A DNA stretch of 64,000 nucleotides from Nicotiana tabacum (taxonomy: Eukaryota > Streptophyta > Magnoliopsida > Solanales > Solanaceae), in NCBI RefSeq assembly GCF_000715075.1, contig NC_134094.1, forward strand, positions 82,661,120-82,725,119, given 5' to 3'. The notes under the pieces are model-generated. The model made no database searches. It was not told where the DNA came from and was given only the letters and a program-made list of their open reading frames with translations. The first letter of the stretch is position 1. Every line of letters starts with the position of its first letter. Below are positions 13,912-26,373 of this stretch, one piece after another. Made by a program: the position numbers and the translations under genes.

Positions 13912-14769
13912 GAGGTTTTGATCAATATTGTCCCTTATCTTTGACGGTAGATTTATTTTGGTCCCTCAAAGATAGCCATGAGCATATTTAATCCCTTAAG
14001 TATGCTAAAGTGGAGCACCTTTAGTCTCACTGACACAATGTGTTCAAAAACTAACGGTGTTACCCAACTCTGATTCATGAAGCAAATCTTCTGCTCTGAA
14101 GCAAAAATTGCCTCTTTTTTTATGGGATAACGCAAATTATCACTTTAATTTCTCATTTTTAGATAATGTCTTCTAAAGTTCGACCTTGAAAATATCTCCT
14201 TATGTGCCAGTTTTCAATGAGAAAATGACACTGTATAGCCGCTATAAAAATAATAGCCGAAAAAATATATAAAATTTGTAAATTGTTTTGTGTATATATA
14301 TACATTTAAAAATTTCGGTTGATTTTTCCAAAAAGAAAAGTTAAAATTTAAAAAAAATAGAGCGGACGGGATCTCTTCTAGGCATATATATACAAAATAT
14401 ATAAATTTTATATATTTTTCGGCTATTATTTTTATAGCGGCTATACAGTGTCATTTTCTCATTGAAAACTAACATAAAAGGAGATATTTTCAAGGTCGAA
14501 ATTTTAGAAGACATTATCTAAAAATGAGAAATTAAAGTGATAATTTGTGTTATCCAATAAAAAAAGAGGTAACTTTTGCTTCAGAGCAGAAGATTTGTTT
14601 CATGAATCAGAGTTGGGTAACGCCGTTAGTTTTTGAACACATTGTGTCAGTGAGATTAAAGGTACTCCACTTTAGCATACTTAAGGGATCAAATATGCTC
14701 AGGGCTATATTTGAGAGACCAAAATAGACATACCCTAAAAGATAAGGGACAATATTGATCAAAATCTCA
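13912..14769. repeat. Inverted repeat 2: arms of about 367 bp, 122-bp loop
   Basis: The left arm (13,912-14,278) and right arm (14,401-14,769) are close reverse complements, for example ATCAATATTGTCCCTTATCT at the outer end and TATAGCCGCTATAAAAATAA at the inner end. The outer portion is also repeated directly at about 13,766-13,911 in a diverged form. The short loop and long arms would give a strong hairpin if transcribed. The 60-aa frames found on each arm are mirror copies and not genes. Confidence 0.9.
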
Positions 14770-14884
14770 TAAAATTTTAGTAGTGGAAGTGTTCCATTGA
14801 AACAAATCTTAGATAAGGTGTCTAAGAGGGAGAGTCGGACAAGTTGAGGAGGCTGCCTGTGATTTTGACCTTTTTTTTAATACG

Positions 14885-15774
14885 GCCTAATTTGGGTTAT
14901 GGTACTTGTCTCTCACAAATATTGATATTGAATAGTTTTATCCATCCAAACTTAGATACATATAAATAAATCACCTAGTCTTTATCTTTGCTATATTTTC
15001 ACATGGGATTTTCCTTTTCTTTTGATTGGTCTATAATTAAGGCCCTTCTTAAGAGACATTTTGTAGTGGCTCAAAATGAGTGAAAATTTTAGTACTACTA
15101 ACAAGTATATGAGGTTTTGATGATAGCTATTGCTTTTTTCAAATAGCCATTGGGGCATAATATACTTTAAATGATGAATGACGGGATATTGTGACTCATT
15201 AGGAATATATTTTAGGGGAATTTTTCATTTGCTTTTCTTTCAATTTTTATACTATGTTAGAGACTCCTTTATAGTTTATACTGATCAGAGGGTTAGTTTT
15301 CTTCAACAGTAAAAAACTAAGAATATTATTAGTAGATGTTATAACCTCTTCCTATAACTGGCATCCTAATTTTATTTTGATCATAAGTATTCATTTATCT
15401 TACAGAAACTTCATTGCTTTCCATGCACTTTGCATAGCGGAATATGGTACTCGAAATCCAGCAATGAAACTTCCTGAAGTCAATATAGATTTTTGAATTA
15501 AAGGATAATCAATATTCAGATGAACACAATTGAGTAAGAGAAAAAAAATTGAGAGACTTTATTTGATCTTTTATTCTAAATAATCTTCAAAAGAATGGAT
15601 TAAAGAATAATTACATCTTGGTGTAGGGGGGGGGGGGGGATGATTCAAGAGGGAAAAGAGACAAACAAACAAAACTGCAATTTCTCGATTAGTAGAGAAA
15701 TGCTGAAGGAGAAATCCTAGTAGAAAATTCCCTACTGTGAGAATAATTGTATTTCTCTGAAACTACAAATTAAA
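14885..15774. other. Intergenic spacer and IQM 3' flank
   Basis: AT-rich, with an 11-14 base G run near 15,627-15,639. The last 200 bases should hold the 3' UTR of the IQM gene. Nothing else recognised. Confidence 0.4.
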
Positions 15775-16688
15775 TCAGTCAAAACTCGCATCTCTTTTTA
15801 CTGATGGAGTACTATCTTGTTCAGAGAATACCACCACTTCAAAACTAGGTCTTTTGCCTTCAGTTGCTTCTCTAGAAAAGATAGTAGGAGTATAACGAGG
15901 AGCAGATTTTGAGGGAGTTGAAAAAGCAGTTCTTGGAGACAAATGCACCTCCTCCATAACGCGAAATTGGAGCTCGGACGGATAGTCCCTCATGCATCCA
16001 ATACGAGGTCCAGCTCCAGTTGTCCATCTGCAAGAAAATTGATGAGCCAATTGATATGACTTTTTACCTATATGTGAATTTATTCTCTTGATTATCTTTT
16101 CTTCGGGTACAGATTCTTTGTTCTCATCTTCATTTTCATGATCAAATAAATTCTTCTTTGAAACTGAACATTCCGTATCCGATAAATATTCTTCTGGTGT
16201 CTCATATCCATCTGCTGGAGTTTCCACGGGCTGCAGCATGCTGTCTTTTGGTTCTTGGCCCGTCTCCTTAAACAACTTGAGAATGCCTTCCCTTTCTGGT
16301 ATTTCAACAGAAATTTTGGGTCGTGATACTCTGGGCTGCCTTGAGTCATCCTTGTTAGTAGAATCAATCTTCTTTGTAATTGTGTCTGAGCTTTTGAGGT
16401 TGCTCTCTTCATTGGATTGGCTGAAATCTGAGGCTGATAAGTTATTACGTATGTTGACACCGCATTCCATCCTGATAAAGGGAGCTTCCTCATAATTTGT
16501 GAATTTCTGCAACATCAGGATTGAAGTTTAACAAATTATCCATGCCTCATTCAGCCACCAAGAGTCAAGGCAGTAACAAAGGCGGATTCAAAGTTATATG
16601 TTAGTGAGTGCAAAATATCATTGATCCACTACTCCTTTGTGACAGTGCGTATGAATTTAGCACATAATTATATTTTTGTTGCCTTTAG

Positions 16689-16777
<89 letters not shown>

Positions 16778-19098
16778 TATATATAAAGCACGGCCGCACC
16801 CACCATAAGATTTGAAAATTGTGTGACAATTTCTAGCTGACTTGATGGTTTTATACTTTTGCATAAAATTTTCTAACGAACCCCGAGATAACAACTCCTT
16901 TTGGAATAAAAGTTTGTGTTAAAATGATTATTTGTTAGCTAATGCTTAGAAGTCCTTCAAGAGTGGATCGGAGATGAGTTATCCTACCTGAACAATAGAG
17001 ACATCAACATTATGTTGCTTAAGAAATAACATGAATGCTTCAAAATTCTCCTCTGTGGGGAGGTAATGTCCACTCTGAGGCCAGACCGCCTATTTCATGC
17101 GAAAAATTTAGATTCATCAAAATGAGGTTTCAGAGAAAGAAATGTTACCACATTTTGCAAAATCATGGCAGTTTTCTTACCTTTATAACACCATCTTCCG
17201 CCACTAATCTCCCCGCAGACAATGTGGCGCCACCAGCCAAGAAACTTGAATGCTGAAATGTGCCTTTTTGCTTCATCCCAACATACAAAATCTTAGACAC
17301 GCTAAGCACAAAGATCCACTTTGCATCTTGAGGGCCTCCCCTTGTATCTAGCAGCCTTCTGCTCTGCTTGTATATGAATTTTCCATCCACAATGACAACT
17401 TCATATGCCTCCCTCTCTATCTGTGATTATTCATAGCTGGTGAGTTGCAAACAACATATGCTCTCAAGCATATTGTCCTACTTCATACGGCCTAGAGTAG
17501 TGCAATCTAACTAGAATACCAGCAAAAAATAGTTAACAATTAAATTTCTTACAGTAGAATGCACAATTACTTCTATAAACAAGTTATATGAAATAGGAGC
17601 TAAGACATCACTTCATATGATTTTGAATATCAACTGCCATTTGACACAACGTAACCCACTACTCTTTACATTAATATAAAAAAATAATTTCACAAAACCG
17701 CTTTAGCCTGATGCATGTGCAACCAAGCATGCATCGGATAACTTTATACAGATGTTCAATGGTTTTATTATATGTTAAACCTAAATCTAAGAACTTGCCT
17801 ATGACATCTGAAAACTTTTGAGAAATTTGATGCTCCAGAAAAGAAGAGAAAACTCACCGGACCAAGATACTTGATGCATTCTTGTTGAAGTTTTGATCTA
17901 GGGCACCTCTCAAGATTCACTTCTTTACCTTCACCTATGTCCAGCCTGCAATGCAACATCCAAGGGGAAAATGCCACATTTTACTAATCAAAATTGAAGT
18001 TCCTTTGTTTGCTTAAATTTCTTGCTAATCCAAAAATCTAACCAATAGAAGAAGGGTTGTTTACTGTCAGCTTGGAGCCACTTGGTGTAATAAAATCGAA
18101 GATTATGACCATAGCGATGTCGAGGATCAATCTGTTCATCAAGATTGATTAAGAAGACAGACAGAAATCCCACAAAAATGAACTTTGACATTGTTAAACT
18201 TCGTTCTTGAGAAGGGAACTTACAGCTTCAAGCCAATGTTGCAATGCAAGCTTACGTGCTTTTCCATCTTTGGACAGACCTTTACCCACCTACCAACACA
18301 CGCGAATTCCTAAAATCATAACTTAATCAAAGAAAAAGAAAGGAGAAAACAAGAAAAGAACCTGACAGGATGTTATAAGGTTAATCCATACCTTAGCAGC
18401 TCTAGTTAACGCTCTTGACCAGCGAGAAACAGCAGTTTGAGGTTTCTCAGTTTCAAAGAATGATATAGAACTGTGCTTGAGTTCAACAGAATCTAATAGC
18501 TTCCACCTATAAAATACACCAAAAATTTCAACTTTATTACTCAAACCAACGTGCGTAAGGCATGAAAATATCATGACAAATATACACAACAAAAGTTTCA
18601 TAACTATAACTATGAACTATTATACCATCTCTGCTCAACTAGAACAGCACAATCAGCAAGCTGTCTTCGGGTACGAAAACTTTTATATGTCTTCTGCAAC
18701 TTTACAGCAGCTTGATCTCTATGTTTTCCACATTTCGCTGGTAGCATCCTAGTATCTTTCTCATATATGTTATGGAGTTTTGGAGAAACTTCTTCCCCGT
18801 TCAATATAATGTCTGATCTAATGATCTTCTTATCCTCCTTGTCAGATACAAGAGTCTTCAATGCAATCTTGGCCTCAAATTCCCTCCTTTTATAGGTAAG
18901 AGTTCCCTCAAGGATCATATTTCCAGAACTAAAAGATTTCAAAATTGACTTTCTAGTAATTTGGTCACTGAAATTCCTGGGCTGTAATGCAATCCTCATA
19001 TCATCACTTCCTAAACTTAATGTTCTCACCAAATAAGATTCAACCCGAGTATCCAGATCCTCAAAATTGGCAAACGGACAGGAAAATGTTATTCCCAT
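15775..19098 (-). CDS. IQ motif-containing protein, IQM family (calmodulin-binding), eight coding exons
   Basis: Exons on the minus strand are 18,626-19,098, 18,392-18,506, 18,224-18,289, 18,043-18,131, 17,858-17,945, 17,181-17,420, 16,988-17,089 and 15,775-16,506. They join to 1,905 bases (634 aa) with every phase consistent and every intron GT-AG. The family start [10 protein letters not shown] is present. One IQ motif lies at residues about 129-148 ([20 protein letters not shown]). Then follow [17 protein letters not shown], [75 protein letters not shown] and [16 protein letters not shown], all hallmarks of the family. The large last exon holds a diverged acidic and Ser-rich stretch, then [15 protein letters not shown] at about 552-567. 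IQM proteins bind calmodulin without needing calcium and are tied to stress, hormone and stomatal responses in Arabidopsis. At 634 aa it is longer than Arabidopsis IQM1 (about 526), through the C-terminal region. Which IQM it matches was not settled. Confidence 0.93.
16693..16771. repeat. (TA)n then (CA)n microsatellite in an IQM intron
   Basis: About 34 TA units followed by about six AC units, in the last intron (16,507-16,987) of the IQM gene. The 69-aa frame that reads through it as YIYIYI is an artefact. Confidence 0.95.
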
Positions 19099-19103
19099 CT
19101 CCC

Positions 19104-20473
19104 CTGCAAAGAAGTCACTAGGATGTTAAGTATATGCCAAGTATGAAATCTCAAAAATATAAACATCTGTGATAATCAAGATAAAGGCATAAGATATTAA
19201 TTCCATCAACAATTTTTAAGTTTATGATGCTTTTATATTGAACAATGCTAACAAGAGAAACTATTCTCTGTAGTTTTATATCAGAAAAATCAAAATAGCA
19301 TAACCAAGAGCCAGATACTCAAGTTCATTCCTATTTAAACCCAAAAAGAAAAACACAGACCATGGTTCTCCATTTAATTTCATCCCAGGCCAATATTTTA
19401 CAAAAATAAATATAAAAATAAGAGGTACTAAAAGTTCTCTACATTTTTTATTGGCATAAAAATCTCTAATAAGGCTAAAAGACTCGTAGAAATCATAGGA
19501 CCTAAATTAAACATACGTGACTAAAATATATTTCCAACTAATTAATATCTCCTACCTAGATATTTTTTTTCTATAATGCCCTATCTTTTTTTATGTATTC
19601 CGAGGATTGCAGATATGCAAATTTTTCTAGATAACTGTTTTTAATGTGATTTTAGGTCAATCTTGTTCCTTTTTAATACCTTCACTCCCCATTGTTCATA
19701 CCTACAGCTGGTGCATGTGCATGAAATTAACAAACCATCTCAAGGGACCTTGTTTAATATGCTACTTAATGAAAGAAAAATAATATAGAAAAATCTAAAT
19801 GAAATGGCATTAGAGTTTACATGTGATGTGAGGATCTATATTTTCAGTGGCCCCATTGATGAATACCATCTTACCCCAAAACCCAATTTATTTGATGGAA
19901 CAATCACAAAATATAATATACTATCTCAACCTTCATATTATAGTTTAAAAAAAAAAAAAAACAAAAACAAAAAATAAAAATCAAATTACATTAAAACATA
20001 TAATTATAAGCTAGATGGTTCTATTCTGCCTTTGGCCTACAATATATTTTTTTACATGGAATTCCATCATAAATGTATGAATGCCCCAGGAACAGGATCA
20101 AAGCATAAACAATTTATTTTTGATAAATAAATAATTTTATGGGGCTAACTGTACAATCCGATCCATCTCCTGAAAACAATATGCCCATATTAAACTTCAA
20201 AGCTGCAACAGCAATATAACAAAAAATAAGCAGAAATGAAGAGCAACATGGAAAATGGAGAGGTTTAAGTCACAAGAATTCTGAATGGAATACATGAATA
20301 TAAGGTTGAAGCTGACAAATTATTAATAAAGTAAACGACACAATATTAATGCATATAATCCAAAAACAACATGAAACAATGTTAAAAGATCTGATATTTT
20401 TTCACGTGTATCACACTAAAAAAAAAAGAAAGACAATAATTTGGTAATTACAACTTTTTACCTTATCCGATAC
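19104..20473 (-). other. Putative 5' UTR intron of the IQM gene
   Basis: On the minus strand an acceptor TTCTTTGCAG ends at 19,104, five bases before the start ATG. Upstream, a pyrimidine-rich leader (TTTTCTTTCTCTTTCTGC and similar, about 20,640-20,474) ends TCTCGTAG, then GTATCGG. Removing 1,370 bases joins the two. The intron itself is AT-rich with an A run near 19,947. Splice use is inferred. Confidence 0.5.
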
Positions 20474-20639
20474 CTACGAGAATGACAATTTATCAAATTT
20501 GAATATTAAAGGTTGAATCTTTGGAATGCAGCGGGAAAGAAGAGAAGAAAGAAAAAGAAAATAGAGGAAAGCAGAAAGAGAAAGAAAATGTTGTGTTGGT
20601 GGACAGAAACCGACTTGTGAGATGCCGCAAAGAATTTGG

Positions 20640-21214
20640 GTTTCCTTCTATTCAGAATGCTGACCAATTAAGCTAAGCAAACATACATGAAAAAGTTCAC
20701 TTACGCTTAGCCAAACAAATGAAAGCAAAAATTATGGTTAAGTATACGTAGTATTTCTATGTAATTTTACTTTAATTTCTAATTATTTTGATGTAAATAT
20801 TACAGCGGGCGGGTAAGTATTTATTTTATTTTATTTTATTTGTTGTATTTGGGGCCATTTGCTTCTTTATGTGTACAATTTCTCCTTCAGACTCACTGAT
20901 TTGTATTGGTATACTATGTATGTGGCGATGTACATTAGTTGTCCTACATTTTATACCCTACAAATGTCAATGTAAATATCAACGAATATTATTCTACACG
21001 ATAAATTCATATCCTTGAACGGATTAAAACAACATATTTTAAAAAGATACTGAGTAGCGGTTGTCTAGGTAAATCTTTGAGCTAATTGGCTAATTCCACT
21101 TATGAGAAGTGCAATTTGTCATACTGAAAAAGTTGACTGACAGTGAAACAAGAGTTATACTTGCTTGCTAACTTGATTTTTGAGTGTTACGGAAAATACT
21201 GCTACAACTAGGGT
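20640..21214 (-). promoter_or_regulatory. Probable IQM promoter region
   Basis: AT-rich stretch upstream of the inferred leader exon. Its role rests on position; no decisive TATA box or known element was picked out. Confidence 0.3.
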
Positions 21215-21221
21215 GTTCATT

Positions 21222-21880
21222 GTTGCGCCCGTTTTCTCACGGATTTTGACAGATAACTCTTTTAAATAGGATTATAAGAGAGAAACCACCACCTAATGAT
21301 TTAGGTTATGACACCTATTTGCAAATAACTCTGGTTAAACTAATCCGCGCCACCAAATATAGGGTTAAGTTTTAAACTACCTCAAAAAAGAAAAGTATTA
21401 AACACTTTCCGAAATGCACCATCGTGGTTCCATCCGAATTTCAAGACTAAGCGGGATTATTAAATGCTAAATATTCTAATTAAGCATGTGAATTAATTAT
21501 TGGCTATTGGTTAACCTAAATGGAATAAATTATTCGACTTAATTAAATGGTAGCTAATTAGTCATGTTTAACAAAAGTAAAAATGGCAGTAACTCTACTT
21601 ATATAGTAGTAGCTAATAGGGAAATTTACATGATGTGGAATAAAGTCCATATTTATAAGCAATTGTTTATGGAAAGATACAACTAAATATATGATTATCT
21701 CATAATAACACTAAACGAAGGTATGAGGTTAGTCAAACACGACTTAATTATTAAGTGGGGAGACCTCAGTTTAATGGATCACCTCCCGTGATTTTTATAG
21801 CTACAATGTGCAATAGTTATTCGGGTAATTGGTGTATCATCTCGCTACCCTTTATTACTATCTTCAAGTTATTTACCTAA
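21222..21880 (+). mobile_element. Possible degenerate LTR fragment (gypsy, Tat/Ogre-like)
   Basis: Starts TGTTGCGCCCGTTTTCTC and soon has a CCACCACCTAATGATTTAGG word, which resembles the opening of Tat/Ogre-type LTRs in Solanaceae. There is no matching right end, duplication or internal domain. It ends at or before the CACTA terminus at 21,888. Low confidence. Confidence 0.3.
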
Positions 21881-21887
21881 AAGCGTA

Positions 21888-22203
21888 CACTACTAGAAAT
21901 CTGCCAAAATTCGTCCAAACCATATCGACCGAAATCGGTCGGAAAATATCTAGATTGATCACAAAAGTCAAATAAAAATTTTTACTAAAAAATACCGACC
22001 ACTTTCGGTCGGAAAAAGTGATCCCGCAATAAAGAAATAGTGCTTTGTCTCAAAAATATAAAAATTTCAACCGATGTCGGTCGAAAATTGGTCAATCTTT
22101 GACCAAGTCCTTGTCAGACTTGCATATTATCTACCAAAAATAGTTTAATTAAAAAATTTTAAGTATACCGATCGAATTCAGTCAGAAATTTTTATTTAAT
22201 TTT
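21888..22203 (+). mobile_element. CACTA (En/Spm) transposon terminal region
   Basis: Begins CACTACTAGAAAT, a typical plant CACTA terminus, and carries subterminal copies of an inverted-repeat word, CCGAAATCGGTCGG at about 21,930 and close variants at about 21,990, 22,070 and 22,170. Such repeated subterminal motifs bind the transposase in En/Spm. The element breaks at about 22,204, where LTR C begins. A related block at 30,950-30,980 (ACCGACCGATTTCGGTCGG) may be a later part of the same element. No transposase frame is visible. Confidence 0.75.
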
Positions 22204-22213
22204 TCCCGCCCAG

Positions 22214-22981
22214 TGTCACAATCCAATTTTTCTATTGGCCGTGATGGCACCCAATATCGCCACTAGGCAAGCCAACGGTGAACTAGCCATGCATTATTCT
22301 TTTAACAATATTGAAATAGTTGATTTTTAATTATTAAATAAGTAAGAGGTGAGAAATTTAATAAAATGAAGTATGAACGATTTTACGAACAGGTATAGTG
22401 AAATAAAATACTCAAAATCATCAAGTATCTACTAGCCAAATTCCAAGACCTGGTATCACAAGTGTATGGGCTACTAATAGAATATACAAAACACTAAACT
22501 ATTGTCTGAATGGAGTAGACAGAAAATAAAAACAAAAGAGAGACTCCAGGTGCTACAGGATGGACTCACAAAACAGCTCACCACGAAGTCTCGAAGTATC
22601 AGGGGTGTGCACCGGGATAACTACCAGATGCACCTGCCTTAGAACCTGCACGATTAATGCAGAAGTGTAGCGTGAGTACATAAATAATATATACCCAGTA
22701 AGTATCTAGTCTAACCTCAAAGAAGTAGTGACGACGGGTCGACATCGATACTTACTATGGGCAAACAATAAAATACAGAAATTCTAAATAAGCATGGATT
22801 ATGTAAATAATAAATACAACTCAGTAACAAGCAGTGAATAATAATTCTTTCACTAATAATAAATTGCAAGTCAAATTCTGTCATTTAAATAATTCTAACC
22901 GCTCAAGCAATAAAATAATATCAAGTATAATTAGGCTCCGAGTATTATCACGCACAATTTATGCTGAGGTCGTACGACCCG

Positions 22982-23067
<86 letters not shown>

Positions 23068-24236
23068 GGTCGAACGACACGGACCATAGATGCATCTATT
23101 AACCGGCCGAGACGAACGACCCGCCTCCATGACAGTAGAGGAATTTATCAGAGTTATTAAATTCTTCAATTCTTCCTAAATATAAGAAATCTAAACTGGA
23201 AACTTTAAATCTTAAAATCCTTAATCTCAGCTCTATTTAAGACAATTAATATGTATAATCAACATAACAAAGCAAACAAAGCATGATGTAAATCTAAGAC
23301 TACCCGGACATCACATGAAATTTAGCTACGCATGGACTCTCGTCATCTAGTGCGTACGTAGCTCCCCACACAAGTAATTCACAACAAATACACCTAAAGG
23401 GATGAGTTCCCTCTTACAAGGTTAGGCAAGAGACTTACCCCGTTCTCAAGCTCACTTCCGATCCACAAATATGTTTTAAATCCTCAACTCGGTGCCAAAC
23501 GACCCGAAACTAGTAAAATATTATATAAATTAATCAATACATGTTCAAAAGTTCGCAATTTTACTATTAGAGTAGTTGCACAACCCAAATTGGAATATTC
23601 CTAAAATTTATCCCGGGTCCACGTGCCCGATTTTCAAAAATTTTTAAAGATAAATGTTACCTATAACCTCACGAACTCAAATATATAATTTTCACTCAAA
23701 CCCACACCATTTTCGTGGCTAAATTTTATTTTTTGTTAAAACCTAGGTTTATTCATCTAAACCCATAATTTTTATAATTTTATATGTTAAAATTTATCCA
23801 TAATCTATGTATTTACTTACATTGGATAGAAATTACTTACCTCCAATAGTTAGGTGAAAACCCATCTCTAAGAAGCTCCAAAATCGTCCAAGAATTGAAA
23901 GAAATGAGTCAAAAATGGTCTAAGTCTCGTATTAAATGAACTTCACTGCCTCCAGTAATTTCGCATATACGGACAATGGGTCGCTTCTTCGAAATTCTCT
24001 AGCCCCAGCACTGGTCGCACCTGCGGAGAGGAAACCATATTTGCTAGCCCGATTCTGCGGCTAAGCACTCGTATCTGAGTCCAGGCCTGGCCGACCCTCT
24101 TCGCACCTGCAGCCCTTCCCCCGTAGAAGCGAGGCCGCTTCTGTGGGCCACAGTCAGCTTTCCCAAAACCACTTCTGCGGCCACATGATCGCACCTGCGA
24201 TCTCGCATCTGCGGCCAAATGCTCGTAGGTACGGGC
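22214..24236 (-). mobile_element. LTR fragment C of a Tekay/Del-like retrotransposon
   Basis: Left end TGTCACAATCC... then GGCCGTGATGGCACCC and CTAGGCAAGCCAACG, the reverse complement of the 3' end of these LTRs (compare 51,741 onward). On the minus strand it has, from its 5' side, a GC-rich palindrome cluster (23,951-24,235), a GGTAAGT at 23,840, a second at 23,438, the conserved stem-loop (23,324-23,363), hairpins around a TA repeat (22,965-23,125), and TCGTGCAG ending at 22,646. The 5' part of the LTR is missing: element A starts at 24,237. No internal domain adjoins it. Confidence 0.8.
22984..23052. repeat. (TA)n (TG)n microsatellite inside LTR C
   Basis: About 34 TA units followed by about seven GT units, between hairpin words of LTR C (CGTACGACCCGA on the left, GGTCGAACGACACGGACC on the right). 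It interrupts the array that in LTR B1 is uninterrupted. Confidence 0.95.
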
Positions 24237-25294
24237 TGTGATGACCCAATATATTATTTTTAATTTTAAATATTTATTTATGTGTTATGAGACCTCGAAA
24301 AGCACTATTCAGTATTCCTCGACTTGTGTGTGCAGTCCGTAAAATTTTATGGAAAATATTTATATGAAAAATTGATTAAAATATGAAATAGAGCTTTAAA
24401 ACTCAACTGAGTTGACTTCGGTCAATATTTTGAGCCAACAGACCTGGATCAGTATTTTGACAATTTTGGTAGATCCGTATCGTGATTTGGGACTTGGGCG
24501 TATGCCCAGAATCGAATTCGAATGTCCCTAACTCAAATTATCAGCATTTAACGGAAACTAGAAATTTAAAAGTTTAAGAATTCCTAAATTTGGTCACAAT
24601 TAGGTTTTTGTTGATACAGGGTCCCGATTTAGATTCCGAGAGTTCGATCAGTTTCGTAACAATATTTATGACTTATGAACAAAATTTGAAGTTCTTCTGA
24701 GGTACATAGGCATGTTTTTTGTTAGTTTTTGAAAAAAAAAAAGGTTTGATTTTATAAAGCTTGAATTTTTAAAGTTTGATTGGAGATTTGACTTTTGAGC
24801 AAACGACACCGGAATAGAATTTTGATGATTTCAATAGTTTCGTATGGTGATTTCAGACTTAGCGCATGTTCGGATTTGGATTTGGAAGTCCGTAGGACAA
24901 TTCGGCGCATTTTGGCGAAAGTTGAAAAATAGAAGATTTTTGGAAAGTTTGACCGAGAGTTGACTTTATTCATATCGGGATCGGAATTCGATTCTTGAAA
25001 TTGAAACAACTCCATTATGTCATTTATGACTTGGCATGCAAAATTTGAGTTCATTCTGAATTGATTTGGCATGTTTCGGCACGAGTTATAGAATTGAAAA
25101 TTTCATAAACTCATAAGTCTGAATCGACACGCGATTTGTAGTTTTGCCATTGTTATGTGTGATTTGAGACCTCGGGTAGGTCCATGATAGTTTTTGAGAC
25201 TTGTTGGTGTGTTTGGACGGGGGCTCGAGTGAGTTTCGGAGCAGTTTTGAACCATTTGTAGGTCATTTTTAACTGCTGATTTTTGACAGCAGTG

Positions 25295-25705
25295 TACGAA
25301 ATTTTTGATGCGCAGAGCTGATTTTGGAAGCTTATATCTCGAAATCTATAAGGAATCTGGAAATTACCAAAACATAAAAGTTGTATCCCTTTGATTCTAG
25401 TTTCCAGAAAGATAAACCATTCATTATTTGGATATTTGTACATAAAGTTATGATTGATTGACTCAAGGCTGATAATGCAATTTTTGTTTGCCTCGCAGTG
25501 TGTATCGCCAGAAATTTCTGATGCACAGGGCTGATGTTAGAAGCTTATATCTCTCAATCTATAAGAAATCTGAAAAATATCAAAATATAAAAGTTGTATC
25601 TCTTTGATTCTAGTTTCCAAAAAGATAAACCATTCATCATTTGGATAATTGTACAGAAAGTTATGATCGATTGACTGAAGGCTGGTACCGCAATTTTTGG
25701 TTTGA
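25295..25705 (+). repeat. Tandem duplication of about 215 bp within LTR A
   Basis: Two copies share AGAAGCTTATATCT-type, ATCTATAAGRAATCTG, AAAAGTTGTATCYCTTTGAT and AAAGATAAACCATTCAT words at about 25,330-25,470 and 25,545-25,680. The other LTRs have a single diverged version or none. Confidence 0.8.
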
Positions 25706-26339
25706 AAATTTTGAGACAAGTTGCATCTCACAGATGCGACTTGGCTGGACAGAATATATATGTCCGGAGTCCGACATTTTTGTTCATTTTTAGAGTTTTA
25801 GACCCCGGTTTTGGGCGATTTCAGAGGCATTTTTCACGAGTTTGAGTTGGGTAAGTATTCTTTATCCGAAATTAGTTATATTTCATGATTCCATACTCAT
25901 TTACATCATGAATCCATGAATTTATGGAAGAAAAATTAGATTTTTATAAAATCTTCCAAAAATAAAAATTTAAGATTTGAAAGCCAATCCGATGTTGGAA
26001 TTCGATAATTTTTGTATGGTTGAACTCGTATCGGAACGGGTGTTCAGATTTCATGAGTTTTTTCAGGATTCAAGACGTGGGTCCCACTATTAGTTTTTAA
26101 AATAAATTTCGGATTTTAATCCGGAAAATTAGTAATTTCATATGGAATTAATTTCTATGATTCGTGTTGAGAATATTGAATTGTTTGTGACTAGATTTGA
26201 AACTTTCGGACATCAATTCGCGAGGCAAAGATTTATTGAAATCTTGAATTTGGTTGCGAAGCGAGGTAAGTGTCGTGGTTAACCTTGACTTGAGAGAATA
26301 GAATCCTTGAATTATTGTTACGTGAATTTCATGTGTAAT

Positions 26340-26373
26340 GACGTATAGGCGAGGTGACGAGTGCCTATACGTC
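26340..26373 (+). other. Conserved LTR stem-loop (copy in LTR A)
   Basis: Arms GACGTATAGGC (26,340-26,350) and GCCTATACGTC (26,363-26,373) pair perfectly over 11 bp around the loop GAGGTGACGAGT. The same loop with other, also pairing, stems recurs in LTRs B, C and D at the same relative place. Confidence 0.8.

Larger units (their letters stand above)
11550..14880. mobile_element. Nest of inverted repeats (foldback/MITE-like), 3.3 kb
   Basis: Outermost arms are about 11,550-11,628 and 14,795-14,876, opposite orientation: both contain CAAACTTGTYCG- and AGACACCTTAYCTARGATTT-type words. Inside are two further palindromic units, given separately. None of the translated frames resembles a transposase; the open frames in the arms are mirror images of each other. 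The outer arms suggest one element that later took up others, or a single complex foldback element. It begins about 150 bases upstream of the RPS28 TATA box. Terminal target duplications were not identified, so the exact ends are uncertain. Confidence 0.65.

Noticed and set aside
13953..14727. Two near-identical 60-aa frames, minus at 13,953-14,135 and plus at 14,545-14,727
   Set aside because: They are the two arms of inverted repeat 2 read in opposite directions, so they match each other without being genes.
22834..23169. Frames reading YIYIYI or HTHTHI
   Set aside because: Translation of the TA/TG microsatellite in LTR C.
23943..24218. 91-aa minus-strand frame rich in Arg and Gly
   Set aside because: Lies in the GC-rich palindrome cluster of LTR C and resembles no family.
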